Assembly: GCF_009903625.1 (NCBI RefSeq)
Contig: NZ_CP047569.1
Coordinates: forward strand, 1,520,501-1,584,500
DNA: 64,000 nucleotides
From: Microbulbifer sp. ALW1
GTDB taxonomy: Bacteria > Pseudomonadota > Gammaproteobacteria > Pseudomonadales > Cellvibrionaceae
Direction of reading: 5' to 3'
Every line of letters starts with the position of its first letter. Position 1 is the stretch's first letter. The notes beneath the pieces are model-generated. The model was not told the origin of the DNA. It searched no databases and worked only from the letters and a program-made list of their open reading frames with translations. Below are positions 17,041 to 25,380 of this stretch, piece by piece. Position numbers and translations under genes: made by a program.

Positions 17041-17080
17041 AAAAAAAAGCGGCGGACTGAAACAGTCCGCCGCTTTTTTA
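17041..17080. terminator. Bidirectional intrinsic terminator
   Basis: An 11-bp perfect stem (GCGGCGGACTG at 17049-17059, complement at 17063-17073) with a 3-nt loop, flanked by eight A on the left and six or seven T on the right. It ends the receptor gene and the convergent M1 peptidase gene. Confidence 0.93.
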
Positions 17081-17094
17081 TTGATTCGAGGAAT

Positions 17095-18813
17095 CTAGCT
17101 CTTTTTTCTCTTTTTACGCTTTTCGGTATTTTCTTCACACTGCCCAATGATGGGTAAATACCGCAGTACCTTCATTTCCGGATCAATCACCACATGATCG
17201 TCTGCGGAGGCAGCTATAGTGATGATTCCATCTATCGGCTCGTATACCTGAAGTTCCCCGTTAACAGACACCGGCACTGGCATCGGGAAGGGAAGCTCGT
17301 CCGAGGTTTTCCAGGTAAGGGCGATGGAACCCTCTTGCTGCTGCCGGACCAGCTCCGGCAATTCGGCCTGCTTCAGGTATACATCAAACAGCCAGTTGTA
17401 ATCCTCGCCCGTCAGTTTGTTGACGATATCGATAAAGTCCTGGGTATTGCGGTAGCGGGGGGCAATGGGATAGGCCAGCGCAGCAGTATTGTCTGTGCCA
17501 TACAGCAATTCCCGGGTTGCTTGCCAGAACAGTTTATCGCCGATCAACCAGCGTAGGGTGTGTAAGGTCCAGCCACCTTTGCCATAAATATCCGAGTTGA
17601 ACGCCTGTTCAGAGGTGATATCGCCTTCCAGCACAATGGGTTTGCAATTCATCAACCCCAGATACGATTTATACATGCTGTGGTTGTACGCCGCGTTACC
17701 AAAATGATCGAGGCTATAGGCTGGCTGCATGTATAAACCGAAGCCTTCATGTAGCCAGGCATCGTTGAGTTTTTCATGGGTAATCAGGTTGCCAAACCAC
17801 TCGTGGGCCAGTTCGTGTTGCAGCAGCCAGTCGAACCCATATTCGTCGCGCTTGTATTCCTTGCCATAGGCATTGATGGTCTGGTGCTCCATGCCCAGAT
17901 GGGGCGTTTCAACAAAGCCCAGTTTCTGGTCGCCCCAGGGGTAAGGACCCAGCTGGCGTTCATAGAATTCAATTTGTTGGAGTAAATCGTTATCGATAAG
18001 TTGTTGCGCCTTTTCGGCATTCTTACTCAGGGCCCAGAATTCAATTGGCACCTGAGCTCCGTTGGTGCTGGTATAAGACTGCTGGATTCTGCTGTAAGGG
18101 CCAATATTCAGGGCAATGTTGTAGTCGCTGGCCGGAACAGACAGCAACCAGTCAAATTCGGTCTTGTCGTCACCCACCGGGTTGGTTCCCTGTAAAACAC
18201 CATTGGTGACTGCGCTCAAACCATTTGGGACAGTAAGCCGGATACGCATACTGTCGGCCTTGTCCGCAAAATGGTCTTTACACGGCCAGAACAAATCACA
18301 GCCCTCGCCCTGTACCGCAGTGGCAATCCACGGTTGCCCATCCTCTGTCTGTTTCCACACGGTACCACCGGCCCAGGGGGCGTTCAGGGCAATATGTGGC
18401 TTGCCGGAGTAGGACACGTCGACGGTAACCTGCTCACCTTGGTGGAATGTCTGCCCCAGATCAATCGTCAGAATGCCGCCACTTTTCTGGAACTGCGCTA
18501 CCTGATCGTTTACCAGAATCTGTTCAATGTCGAACCGGCTATCCAGTTTCAGTTCGACCTGTGCGCTGTCTTCCAATAGCAAGAACTCCGTGCGCCCAGT
18601 ACCTTTTATAGCTTTCTTGTCGGGAAATATTTCCAGGCTCAGGTCATAAGCTTTGACATCTGCTCGTTGCGCTACCTCTGAAAGGGGCTGTCCGGTATCG
18701 CCAATCAGCGGGTCCAGTGGCGGGGAGAGTTGTTGACAGGCGGTCAGGGTCAACAGGGGTAGCAAGTGCCAAGCAGAGCTCTTAACTGCCTTGGCAAACT
18801 TCAAATAGCGCAT
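17095..18813 (-). CDS. M1 family aminopeptidase, lipoprotein
   Basis: 572-aa zinc aminopeptidase anchored as a lipoprotein: the signal sequence ends in LTAC with the lipidated Cys at residue 26. The M1 catalytic domain shows the substrate-binding GMEHQ (307-311, equivalent to GxMEN), the zinc motif HELAHEW (His333, Glu334, His337) and the third ligand Glu356 in WLHEGFGLYM. The N-terminal saddle domain occupies about 50-250; the C-terminal helical/ARM domain seen in larger M1 enzymes is lacking, as in shorter LTA4-hydrolase-like or bacterial lipoprotein members. It is convergent with the siderophore receptor and divergent from the PepSY gene. With DPP-IV and the M20 enzymes it adds to extracytoplasmic peptide degradation. 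Confidence 0.93.
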   Translation of the reverse strand: MRYLKFAKAVKSSAWHLLPLLTLTACQQLSPPLDPLIGDTGQPLSEVAQRADVKAYDLSLEIFPDKKAIKGTGRTEFLLLEDSAQVELKLDSRFDIEQILVNDQVAQFQKSGGILTIDLGQTFHQGEQVTVDVSYSGKPHIALNAPWAGGTVWKQTEDGQPWIATAVQGEGCDLFWPCKDHFADKADSMRIRLTVPNGLSAVTNGVLQGTNPVGDDKTEFDWLLSVPASDYNIALNIGPYSRIQQSYTSTNGAQVPIEFWALSKNAEKAQQLIDNDLLQQIEFYERQLGPYPWGDQKLGFVETPHLGMEHQTINAYGKEYKRDEYGFDWLLQHELAHEWFGNLITHEKLNDAWLHEGFGLYMQPAYSLDHFGNAAYNHSMYKSYLGLMNCKPIVLEGDITSEQAFNSDIYGKGGWTLHTLRWLIGDKLFWQATRELLYGTDNTAALAYPIAPRYRNTQDFIDIVNKLTGEDYNWLFDVYLKQAELPELVRQQQEGSIALTWKTSDELPFPMPVPVSVNGELQVYEPIDGIITIAASADDHVVIDPEMKVLRYLPIIGQCEENTEKRKKRKKS

Positions 18814-19143
18814 CGGAACTCCCGGAACGTTGAATACGAGTAAGCGGGAGATAATGGCACAGTTTTACACGCCCAATCCATTTAGCGGGTCTGGCCGACT
18901 AGCTCGGCAGATAAATGGAATTCATGACTCACCGGTGCTCATATTCTTTCCGTATAACGCTGATTAATAAAATCTAAATGAGAATGCATTGTATTTGCGG
19001 TGCCAGATGGCTAGACTCTTGCCCCAGTTGTAGCTGGCCCATCCTCGTTTGGGATTGATGGCTGGTGCCTTGTTTATTCCGTGGCGGTCTTCCTGCTATT
19101 GGTAAAAAAGCACGTTTCCCGATATCCCCGATATTAAAGAATC
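18814..19143. other. Divergent intergenic region, M1 peptidase / PepSY
   Basis: 330 bp without a gene. It holds the Fur-like promoter of the PepSY gene (18974-19017) and a leader of about 125 nt before its ATG. I see no riboswitch or small ORF that I can support in the leader. Confidence 0.6.
18969..19017 (+). promoter_or_regulatory. Fur-box-like site and promoter of the PepSY gene
   Basis: AAAATCTAAATGAGAATG is almost the same string as upstream of the siderophore receptor. TTGTAT (18989-18994) and TAGACT (19012-19017) are again 17 bp apart. The Fur match is weaker than at the receptor (TGAGAAT-G-CATTGTA against a 7-1-7 Fur palindrome). Confidence 0.55.
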
Positions 19144-20271
19144 ATGAATAAAACCCTGTTCAAACTGCACAGCTGGATGGCATTGGCGGCCTTTATCCCG
19201 CTACTGGTCATCTGCATTACCGGCAGCATTCTGGTGTTCAAGCACGAGATTGATTCCCTGCTGTTGGCTGACAAGGTGCGAGTAGAGTCCGCCGGCCGTG
19301 AGCGCCTGAGTCTGGACGCGCTGGAAGCCTCCATGCACAGCAGCTTCCCCGATTTCGAAGTGGTGGGCTGGGCGCTGTTTCAGGACAAAGATCGCGCAGA
19401 CCTGGTCTATACCATGCAGCGCGGTACCGACGAGTGGACATACGCCCTGCTGGACCAATACACCGGTGAACCTCTGCGTGTACCCATGGGGCTGACACAT
19501 CACCTTACAGACTGGCTGCTGGACCTGCACTACACCCTGCTGATGGGCGACTGGGGCATGCTGGTTACCAGTATCTTCTCCATTCTGCTGTGCTTGCTCG
19601 GGATCACCGGCTTTATCCTGTACCGCAAATTCTGGAAGAACTTCTTCACCCTGCGCTGGAACGCGCGCATGATCGTGTACTTCTCCGACCTGCATAAAAT
19701 GACCGGCATTATCGGTGCACCCATCCTGCTGATCCTCGGCTTTACCGGTGCCTGGTGGAACATCACCCACTTTGCCCACGAAATGGAAGAACACGCAGAC
19801 GGCCACGAGCACTACAAAATGGCCGAGCGTCTGTACAGCGACGACCTCTCCCTGCAGGGGCTGATGGACGATGCCGGCAATCGTATCCAGAACTTCGAGA
19901 CCACCTACGTTTCCTTCCCCTGGGAGCCGGGTGCCAACTTCACCTTCTGGGGGGATGTGCACAGCGGTAACCCGCTGATCAGCGAGTACGCCAGCAACGT
20001 GACCTACAACGCCCAGAGCGGCAAGCATATGCTCAGCTACGATATCCGCGATGCCTCCGCAGGCGCAGTGATTGTGGACAGCTACCGCCGCCTGCACTTT
20101 GGCAACTTTGCCGGTCTTGTGAGCAAGATTCTGTGGTGTGTGATCGGCCTGTCGCCGCTGCTGCTGTCCATTACTGGTGTTTACATCTGGTACCAGCGCC
20201 GCGAGAAACGCCGCAACGCACGCGAGAAGAAACGCGCGAAAGCGGCGGCACTGGCAGGAGCTGCTGCCTGA
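19144..20271 (+). CDS. PepSY-associated TM domain protein (siderophore/iron-linked)
   Basis: 375-aa inner-membrane protein of the PepSY_TM family. Four membrane helices are visible: about 12-34 (LAAFIPLLVICITGSILVF), 135-160, 185-210 (GIIGAPILLILGFTGAWWNI) and 325-350 (ILWCVIGLSPLLLSITGVYI); periplasmic PepSY-like regions lie between. The conserved SDLHKMTGII and LHFGNFAGL histidines are positioned like haem ligands in related ferric-reductase-type members. Family members are often encoded next to siderophore receptors and are thought to release iron from siderophores by reduction. The shared Fur-type promoter with the receptor supports this. A terminator follows at 20300. The C-terminal tail is rich in Arg, Lys and Ala. 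Confidence 0.88.
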   Translation: MNKTLFKLHSWMALAAFIPLLVICITGSILVFKHEIDSLLLADKVRVESAGRERLSLDALEASMHSSFPDFEVVGWALFQDKDRADLVYTMQRGTDEWTYALLDQYTGEPLRVPMGLTHHLTDWLLDLHYTLLMGDWGMLVTSIFSILLCLLGITGFILYRKFWKNFFTLRWNARMIVYFSDLHKMTGIIGAPILLILGFTGAWWNITHFAHEMEEHADGHEHYKMAERLYSDDLSLQGLMDDAGNRIQNFETTYVSFPWEPGANFTFWGDVHSGNPLISEYASNVTYNAQSGKHMLSYDIRDASAGAVIVDSYRRLHFGNFAGLVSKILWCVIGLSPLLLSITGVYIWYQRREKRRNAREKKRAKAAALAGAAA

Positions 20272-20299
20272 GCATCGTGACAACCAATGCATTCTTTTG

Positions 20300-20323
20300 A
20301 GCCGGGCGAGTCCCGGCTTTTTT
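20300..20323 (+). terminator. Intrinsic terminator after the PepSY gene
   Basis: AGCCGGG (20300-20306), loop CGAGT, CCCGGCT (20312-20318), then a T run. Confidence 0.88.
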
Positions 20324-20365
20324 GTGCCTGCGTTTCCGCCGCTTTGTGCCTGGCGCTTCTGCAGC

Positions 20366-20404
20366 GTGACTCATAGCGTGACTCGCAGTGACCCAAAATG
20401 ACCA
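20366..20404. repeat. Short direct repeats GTGACTC upstream of the sensor kinase
   Basis: GTGACTC at 20366 and 20378, GTGACCC at 20388 and ATGACC at 20399, spaced 12, 10 and 11 bp. The roughly helical spacing makes it a possible regulator-binding array for the sensor kinase operon, 135-170 bp before its ATG. Confidence 0.3.
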
Positions 20405-20537
20405 GAAAATCTCCCGGCAAACTGTGACGGTCGTCCACTGTATGGAGGAGTCCTCTGCTTAGAATAAGCGGATAACCGGCGCCCGATCTGGATGCCGGAC
20501 CGATCTGTGGCCAGCAAAACAATAATACGGAGCTGCG

Positions 20538-23500
20538 ATGCGCTGGGTATGCCTGGCCTGTTTCATCCTGATGGGGGTGCCCGCGGTTCAAGCGGAACCG
20601 GCGGACTCCTTGTCTCTGAATTCCCAGATACTCAATTCCTTTCCACCGAGTTCCTTGCCGCTGGAGTTTTCCCCGGTGGGGGCGACCCGCGGACTGGACG
20701 TCAAGGTGGCCACCTCGGTACTGGTCGATCGCAATGGCCTGCTGTGGGTCGCCTCGCGGGAGGGGTTGTACCGGTTCGACGGCTATCAGGCCACTGCCCT
20801 CAAGGTCGGCGACGGAGGACTGCCGGACAATGACATCCGCGCGCTGTATGAAGATCGCGCCGGCAATATCTGGATTGCCAGTAACACCAGCGGGCTCACC
20901 CGCTACCAGCCCGCCGAGGATCGCTTTACTCACTTTCGCCACCAGTCCGCCAACCCTGATTCACTCTCCCACGAAAGCATTTACGGCATGGCAGAAGACG
21001 CCGATGGGCAACTGTGGGCGGGCAGTCAGATTGGCCTGAACCGGCTAGACCCGGTAACCGGACAGGTAACGCGCTTCCGGCACGACCCGGCAAAGCCGCG
21101 CTCGCTGTCGCACAACTATGTCTACGATGTGCTGGCGGAGCCCGCGGGGGATGCGATCTGGGTGGCCACCATTGGCGGCGGCGTCAATCGCTGGCGCAGC
21201 GGCGCCAGTGGCTTTGACCACTTTGATCTCTCCCGGCTGACCGCAGCTGAGGGCGAACTGAACAGCGTATTTGCTCTCGCACGCCACGGTCGCGATCTGC
21301 TGTTTGCGGGCACCCGTGCGGGTCTGGTGGCGCTGGATATCCAGCGTGGCGAAGCGCGGGTGATCGATTTGGGCGGTGATCTGCCACCGGTGGTCCCGAC
21401 GCTGGAGTGGGGGCCCGACGGGCGCCTGTGGATTGGCACCATGGCGCGTGGCGTACTGGTCTATGACCCTGTCTCGGGGACCGTAGCGGCGGCAAACCCC
21501 AAGCCTTTGGGCGAGGAGTCGCAGTTGCCGGCGCTGCCGCAACTGTCGCTGCAATTCAGTGGTGGGCGACTGTTCGTGGGCACCTGGGGGAGCGGTGTGT
21601 ATATGGCGCGTTTGCGCCGGGAAGGCTATGGCTGGGTGCGCGCGGGAGCAGAGCCGGGGCAGTTGCGCCATCACAATGTGACCGCAGTGGTCGCCGGTCG
21701 CGGGCTGCTGCCCTGGATGGGCTCCTTTGGTGGTGGCCTGCAACCGCTGCTGTCCGGGCAGCGTGCGGGGACAGGCCCCGGGCAAGCGGACGACGAGATT
21801 TTCAAAGACGGCATACTCACGATTCTCCAGCGCCGCGACGGCCAGTTACTGGCGGGCAGTAACCACGGGCTTTGGGTGATCGAGCAGGATGATAGCCACC
21901 GCCTGATCAGCGGGGATTCCCCTGAAGGATTGGGCACGGGGTATGTGACCAGCCTGCTGGAAACGGAGGGCGGCGACCTCTGGGTGGGCGTTGGTGGCAG
22001 TGGCCTGTTTCGCTTGCCAGCCGGCAGCGACCGCTTTCAGCGATACGCGCATACGCCGGGGCAGGGGCACTCCCTGAGTGGCAACTACATCACCACACTG
22101 CTGCAACTGCAGGACAACCTGTTGCTGGTAGGTACGCGCTCCAGCGGCCTGAATTTGTGCACCATGGCCGCCTGGCAGTGCCAGCCATTTGGTCGCGAGC
22201 AGGGGTTGGGCCATCACAATGTCACTGCGCTCTATCGCGATCGCGCGGGCGATATCTGGGCGGGCACCGATGGTGGCGGCCTGCATCAGCTGCAACTGGA
22301 TACCGCAGGCCGGCTGCAATTACAGCGGCGCTGGACCGCGGAAGATGGATTGCTGGGGGCCAGCGTCATGGGGATCGTCGAGGACGATGACGGTTCACTG
22401 TGGATAAGTTCGCGCCAGGGCCTGTCGCGATTGCGGCCGCAGGATGGACTGCTGGTGCATCATGTAGCGGAAACCGGCTTACCGGTAACTCACTTTAATG
22501 CGCGTGCGGTTGCCCGCGATGATCACCATCTTTACTTCGGTGGAATCGGCGGTCTGGTGACCATGCCGGCGGGGACCGAAATGATGCCACGTCAGGCCAG
22601 TCCGGTGCGCATGGTCGACGTCTCGCGCCGTGCCGACAGCGGCGACGACAATGGAATTTATACTCGCCCGGCCACATCCCTGGAGCGTATCGATATTGGT
22701 TGGGGCGAAATGCTGTCGGTGTCTTTTGCGGTCCTCGATTTTGCCAGTGCACCCCATCAGTACCAGTACCGCTTGCGGCCCACGGAAGCCTGGCAGTCTC
22801 TCGGTCCCAGGCGCGAGCTGACCCTACTTGAGTTGTCACCGGGGGAGCATCTTCTCAAGGTGCGCGGCCGCGATGTGTTTGGCAGTTGGAATGAATCCCC
22901 CGCGCTATTGCTCAATGTGGTGCCGCCGTTCTGGATGACGGGCTGGTTCCGCGCTGTTGCGGGCGCGATCATTTTGCTGAGTGGATTTTCCTTGCACCAC
23001 TTCCGGTTGCGCGGTCTGCGTCGCCGCAACCGCACACTGGAAAGTCTCCGTCGCGAGCGCGAACGCGCGCTGGAGAAAGCGGAAGTCAGCGGGCGCGAAC
23101 TGGCACAGGCCCACACCGGGCTGCGCAATCTCACCGCACGGCTGCAGTCTGCCAAGGAAGAACAGCGGCAACAGATTGCCCGGGAACTGCACGATGAACT
23201 GGGGCAAACCCTCACGGCCGCCAAACTGTCCCTGCAGCGGGTCGGGCGCGCCACACACCCAGAGGAGCGCAAAGCACGCCTGGGTGATTCGGTGTCGATG
23301 CTGGACAAAATGATTGCACAAGTGCGCAATATTTCCCTCACATTGCGGCCGCCGTTGCTGGATGAAGTGGGGCTGGTGGAAGCCCTGAAAGTCCACCTGG
23401 ACTCGGTGTCCGGTCGCACCCAGATTGATATTGTTTTGCTTGCAGAAGGTGAAGTGGGCAATGTGCCGGAAGAATTACGCACCGCCATTTTTCGCCTGAC

Positions 23501-23816
23501 CCAGGAGGCGGTCAACAATGCACTGCGCCACGCGGGCTGCCGGCGCATTCTGGTCAACCTCCGTGGCGACAGCGCAAAACTGTCGCTCTGTGTCGAAGAC
23601 GACGGCTGCGGTTTTGATCCAGACCAGGTGTGGCAGCGGGTATTACGCGGCGAGCATCTGGGGTTACTGGGCATGCTGGAGCGGGCGCGCAGTGCCGGTG
23701 GGGAATTACATTTGGACGCAGAGCCCGGAAGAGGTAGCCGCATCAGTGCGGTTATTCCCCTGCACGGGCAAACAAGCGAGAGCGCGGCTGACCATACTGT
23801 CCCGGATTTTGCTTGA
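20538..23816 (+). CDS. Beta-propeller (two-component regulator propeller) sensor histidine kinase
   Basis: 1092-aa membrane sensor. Signal peptide (MRWVCLACFILMGVPAVQAE), about 14 propeller repeats (Reg_prop; motifs such as GLLWVASREGLYRFDG and IWAGTDGGGLHQL) filling residues 55-700, a Y_Y_Y Ig-like domain (about 725-795), one TM helix (about 800-822), a coiled coil, then a HisKA_3 phosphoacceptor region (RQQIARELHDELGQTLTAAK; His about 884) and an HATPase_c domain (EAVNNALRHAG, EDDGCGFDP, LGLLGMLERA). The periplasmic part matches sensors that bind glycans or other macromolecule breakdown products in Bacteroidetes and some gammaproteobacteria. It is followed after 36 bp by its response regulator. 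The kinase core is of the NarX/DesK class, which pairs with LuxR-type regulators. Signal unknown. Confidence 0.92.
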   Translation: MRWVCLACFILMGVPAVQAEPADSLSLNSQILNSFPPSSLPLEFSPVGATRGLDVKVATSVLVDRNGLLWVASREGLYRFDGYQATALKVGDGGLPDNDIRALYEDRAGNIWIASNTSGLTRYQPAEDRFTHFRHQSANPDSLSHESIYGMAEDADGQLWAGSQIGLNRLDPVTGQVTRFRHDPAKPRSLSHNYVYDVLAEPAGDAIWVATIGGGVNRWRSGASGFDHFDLSRLTAAEGELNSVFALARHGRDLLFAGTRAGLVALDIQRGEARVIDLGGDLPPVVPTLEWGPDGRLWIGTMARGVLVYDPVSGTVAAANPKPLGEESQLPALPQLSLQFSGGRLFVGTWGSGVYMARLRREGYGWVRAGAEPGQLRHHNVTAVVAGRGLLPWMGSFGGGLQPLLSGQRAGTGPGQADDEIFKDGILTILQRRDGQLLAGSNHGLWVIEQDDSHRLISGDSPEGLGTGYVTSLLETEGGDLWVGVGGSGLFRLPAGSDRFQRYAHTPGQGHSLSGNYITTLLQLQDNLLLVGTRSSGLNLCTMAAWQCQPFGREQGLGHHNVTALYRDRAGDIWAGTDGGGLHQLQLDTAGRLQLQRRWTAEDGLLGASVMGIVEDDDGSLWISSRQGLSRLRPQDGLLVHHVAETGLPVTHFNARAVARDDHHLYFGGIGGLVTMPAGTEMMPRQASPVRMVDVSRRADSGDDNGIYTRPATSLERIDIGWGEMLSVSFAVLDFASAPHQYQYRLRPTEAWQSLGPRRELTLLELSPGEHLLKVRGRDVFGSWNESPALLLNVVPPFWMTGWFRAVAGAIILLSGFSLHHFRLRGLRRRNRTLESLRRERERALEKAEVSGRELAQAHTGLRNLTARLQSAKEEQRQQIARELHDELGQTLTAAKLSLQRVGRATHPEERKARLGDSVSMLDKMIAQVRNISLTLRPPLLDEVGLVEALKVHLDSVSGRTQIDIVLLAEGEVGNVPEELRTAIFRLTQEAVNNALRHAGCRRILVNLRGDSAKLSLCVEDDGCGFDPDQVWQRVLRGEHLGLLGMLERARSAGGELHLDAEPGRGSRISAVIPLHGQTSESAADHTVPDFA

Positions 23817-23852
23817 GAAAAAGTTCCGGAATCATTTTATGCGGGAATAAAA

Positions 23853-24503
23853 ATGACAAAACGCATACTGCTGGTGGATGACCATTCATTGATGCGCGCA
23901 GGAATTCGCGCGTTGCTGGATGAGCTCGAAGGTTTCGAGGTGATTGGTGAATGCGGCAACGGCCTCGAAGCCGTGGAACTGGTGCACCGCGAGGAACCGG
24001 ATCTGTTGTTACTGGATATTTCGCTGCCCGGATTGAACGGGTTGGAAGTGGTACAGCAGCTGGGCCAGTCCCATCCGGACCTCCGGGTACTGATGCTGTC
24101 GATGCATGCCGGGCCGGAATATGTTGCGCGCGCCCTGGGCTCGGGAGCGTCCGGTTATCTGTTGAAAGACTCTGCCTTCGATGAACTGGCGGCGGCGCTG
24201 CAGGCTGTGTGCAGTGGTCGCGACTACCTCTGTTCTGCCATCGACAGTGAAACCGTGCAGCGTTTTGTGCAGGGTGTACCAAACGGGCACTCTGCGCAGG
24301 AAATTCTGACCCCGCGCCAGCGGCAGATATTGCAGCTGATTGCCGAGGGCTGCGGACCGCGAGAAATTGCCACCAATCTCAATGTCAGTGTAAAAACCGT
24401 AGAGGCCCATCGCGCGCAATTGATGGAGCGGCTCGGAATTCACCATGTCCCCGGGTTGGTACGCTTTGCCATTCGGGTGGGAATGATTTCTGCCGAACCC
24501 TGA
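23853..24503 (+). CDS. NarL/FixJ (LuxR-type) response regulator
   Basis: 216-aa DNA-binding response regulator, partner of the preceding kinase. The receiver domain (1-120) has the acidic pocket DDH at 9-11, the phosphoacceptor Asp55 in LLLLDISLPG, and the conserved lysine in LLKDS. The C-terminal GerE/LuxR helix-turn-helix (about 150-212) includes LTPRQRQILQLIAEG and SVKTVEAHRAQLMERLG. Together with the HisKA_3 kinase it forms a NarX/NarL-class two-component system. The next operon (secreted protein and metalloprotease) begins 235 bp downstream and has a near-perfect palindrome in its promoter region, which is a candidate binding site. Confidence 0.94.
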   Translation: MTKRILLVDDHSLMRAGIRALLDELEGFEVIGECGNGLEAVELVHREEPDLLLLDISLPGLNGLEVVQQLGQSHPDLRVLMLSMHAGPEYVARALGSGASGYLLKDSAFDELAAALQAVCSGRDYLCSAIDSETVQRFVQGVPNGHSAQEILTPRQRQILQLIAEGCGPREIATNLNVSVKTVEAHRAQLMERLGIHHVPGLVRFAIRVGMISAEP

Positions 24504-24599
24504 CCCATTCTGGTGCCATGACTTTTTTGGCGACAGTTATGTGCACCAATTTTTTTCTTGGTGCTATTCCAATATGACAACCACTTCACACTAACTCGA

Positions 24600-24620
24600 A
24601 TATCGGGGTTTCCCCTATAT
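24600..24620. promoter_or_regulatory. Palindrome upstream of the metalloprotease operon
   Basis: ATAT-C-GGGG-TTT-CCCC-T-ATAT, a 21-bp inverted repeat with one mismatched pair, 119 bp before the GTG start of the secreted protein gene. LuxR-type response regulators bind dyad sites of this size. It is not followed by a T run, so a terminator is unlikely. Confidence 0.45.
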
Positions 24621-24738
24621 CCCGTAATCGAGCACTCTCATTAAGTTTGATGGGTCAATTTATTGGCCGGGTCGAAGCGTGAAACTGCATCGACTCTCCT
24701 TATCGACCACCGATCAACAACAACGAGAGGAATGCAAA

Positions 24739-25380
24739 GTGTTGAGAAAACTTCTCCAGTACCGCATGCCCGTAGCCAAACTGGCGGCGGCACTTCTGGT
24801 GATGCTGTCAGTGCCAATGGCGCATGCCACCAAACTCAAAACCCAAAACCTTACCCAGTTGATTCAGAGCGCTGAGTCTATTGTTGCGGGTACGGTTACC
24901 GACGTGACCGATGGCCTTGATACCGCAGGTGTGCCTTACACCGAGGTCACCATCGCGGTGGGCTCCGTGGCCAAGGGCAAAGTAAAAGAGGGCGAAAGTT
25001 ACACCTTCCGTCAGTTCGGCCTGCTGAAGCCACGCACCTCCGCCAATGGTCACCAGATGCTGGCTATCGCCCCGGAAGGCTTTCCGCGCTGGCACAAGGA
25101 CGAGTACGTGGTTGCGTTCATGTACAAAAAAGCCGGCCGCACCGGTCTGCAAACCACCGCGGGTATGGCCCAGGGTAAGCTGAAAATGATTAACGGCACC
25201 CTCGTCAATCAATTCAATAACGCTGGCATGTTCGATGGTGTTGAAATTAACCAGCAATTGCTGAGCGCCGAGCAGCAAAACATGATTACCGCTCCCGGTG
25301 CCGTAAATGCGACGGCATTTATGGACCTTGTTGGCCGCGCCGTCGCGGAAAACTGGATTGCCAAAGGGGAGATGAAATAA
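24739..25380 (+). CDS. Secreted protein of unknown function, coupled to metalloprotease
   Basis: 213-aa exported protein that I cannot assign to a named family. The start is GTG at 24739: GAGAGGAA lies 7 bp upstream, and it gives a signal peptide (VLRKLLQYRMPVAKLAAALL...AHA). The open frame from 24679 lacks such a site. The mature part begins TKLKTQNLTQLIQSAESIVA and continues with a beta-rich stretch (GTVTDVTDGLDTAGVPYTEV), a pattern I associate with small secreted proteins often found beside matrixin-like proteases. Cysteines are absent from the mature region. Its TAA overlaps the ATG of the metalloprotease by one base, so the two are translationally coupled and probably act together, for instance as chaperone, propeptide-like inhibitor or adaptor; this is inference. 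Confidence 0.75.
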   Translation: MLRKLLQYRMPVAKLAAALLVMLSVPMAHATKLKTQNLTQLIQSAESIVAGTVTDVTDGLDTAGVPYTEVTIAVGSVAKGKVKEGESYTFRQFGLLKPRTSANGHQMLAIAPEGFPRWHKDEYVVAFMYKKAGRTGLQTTAGMAQGKLKMINGTLVNQFNNAGMFDGVEINQQLLSAEQQNMITAPGAVNATAFMDLVGRAVAENWIAKGEMK

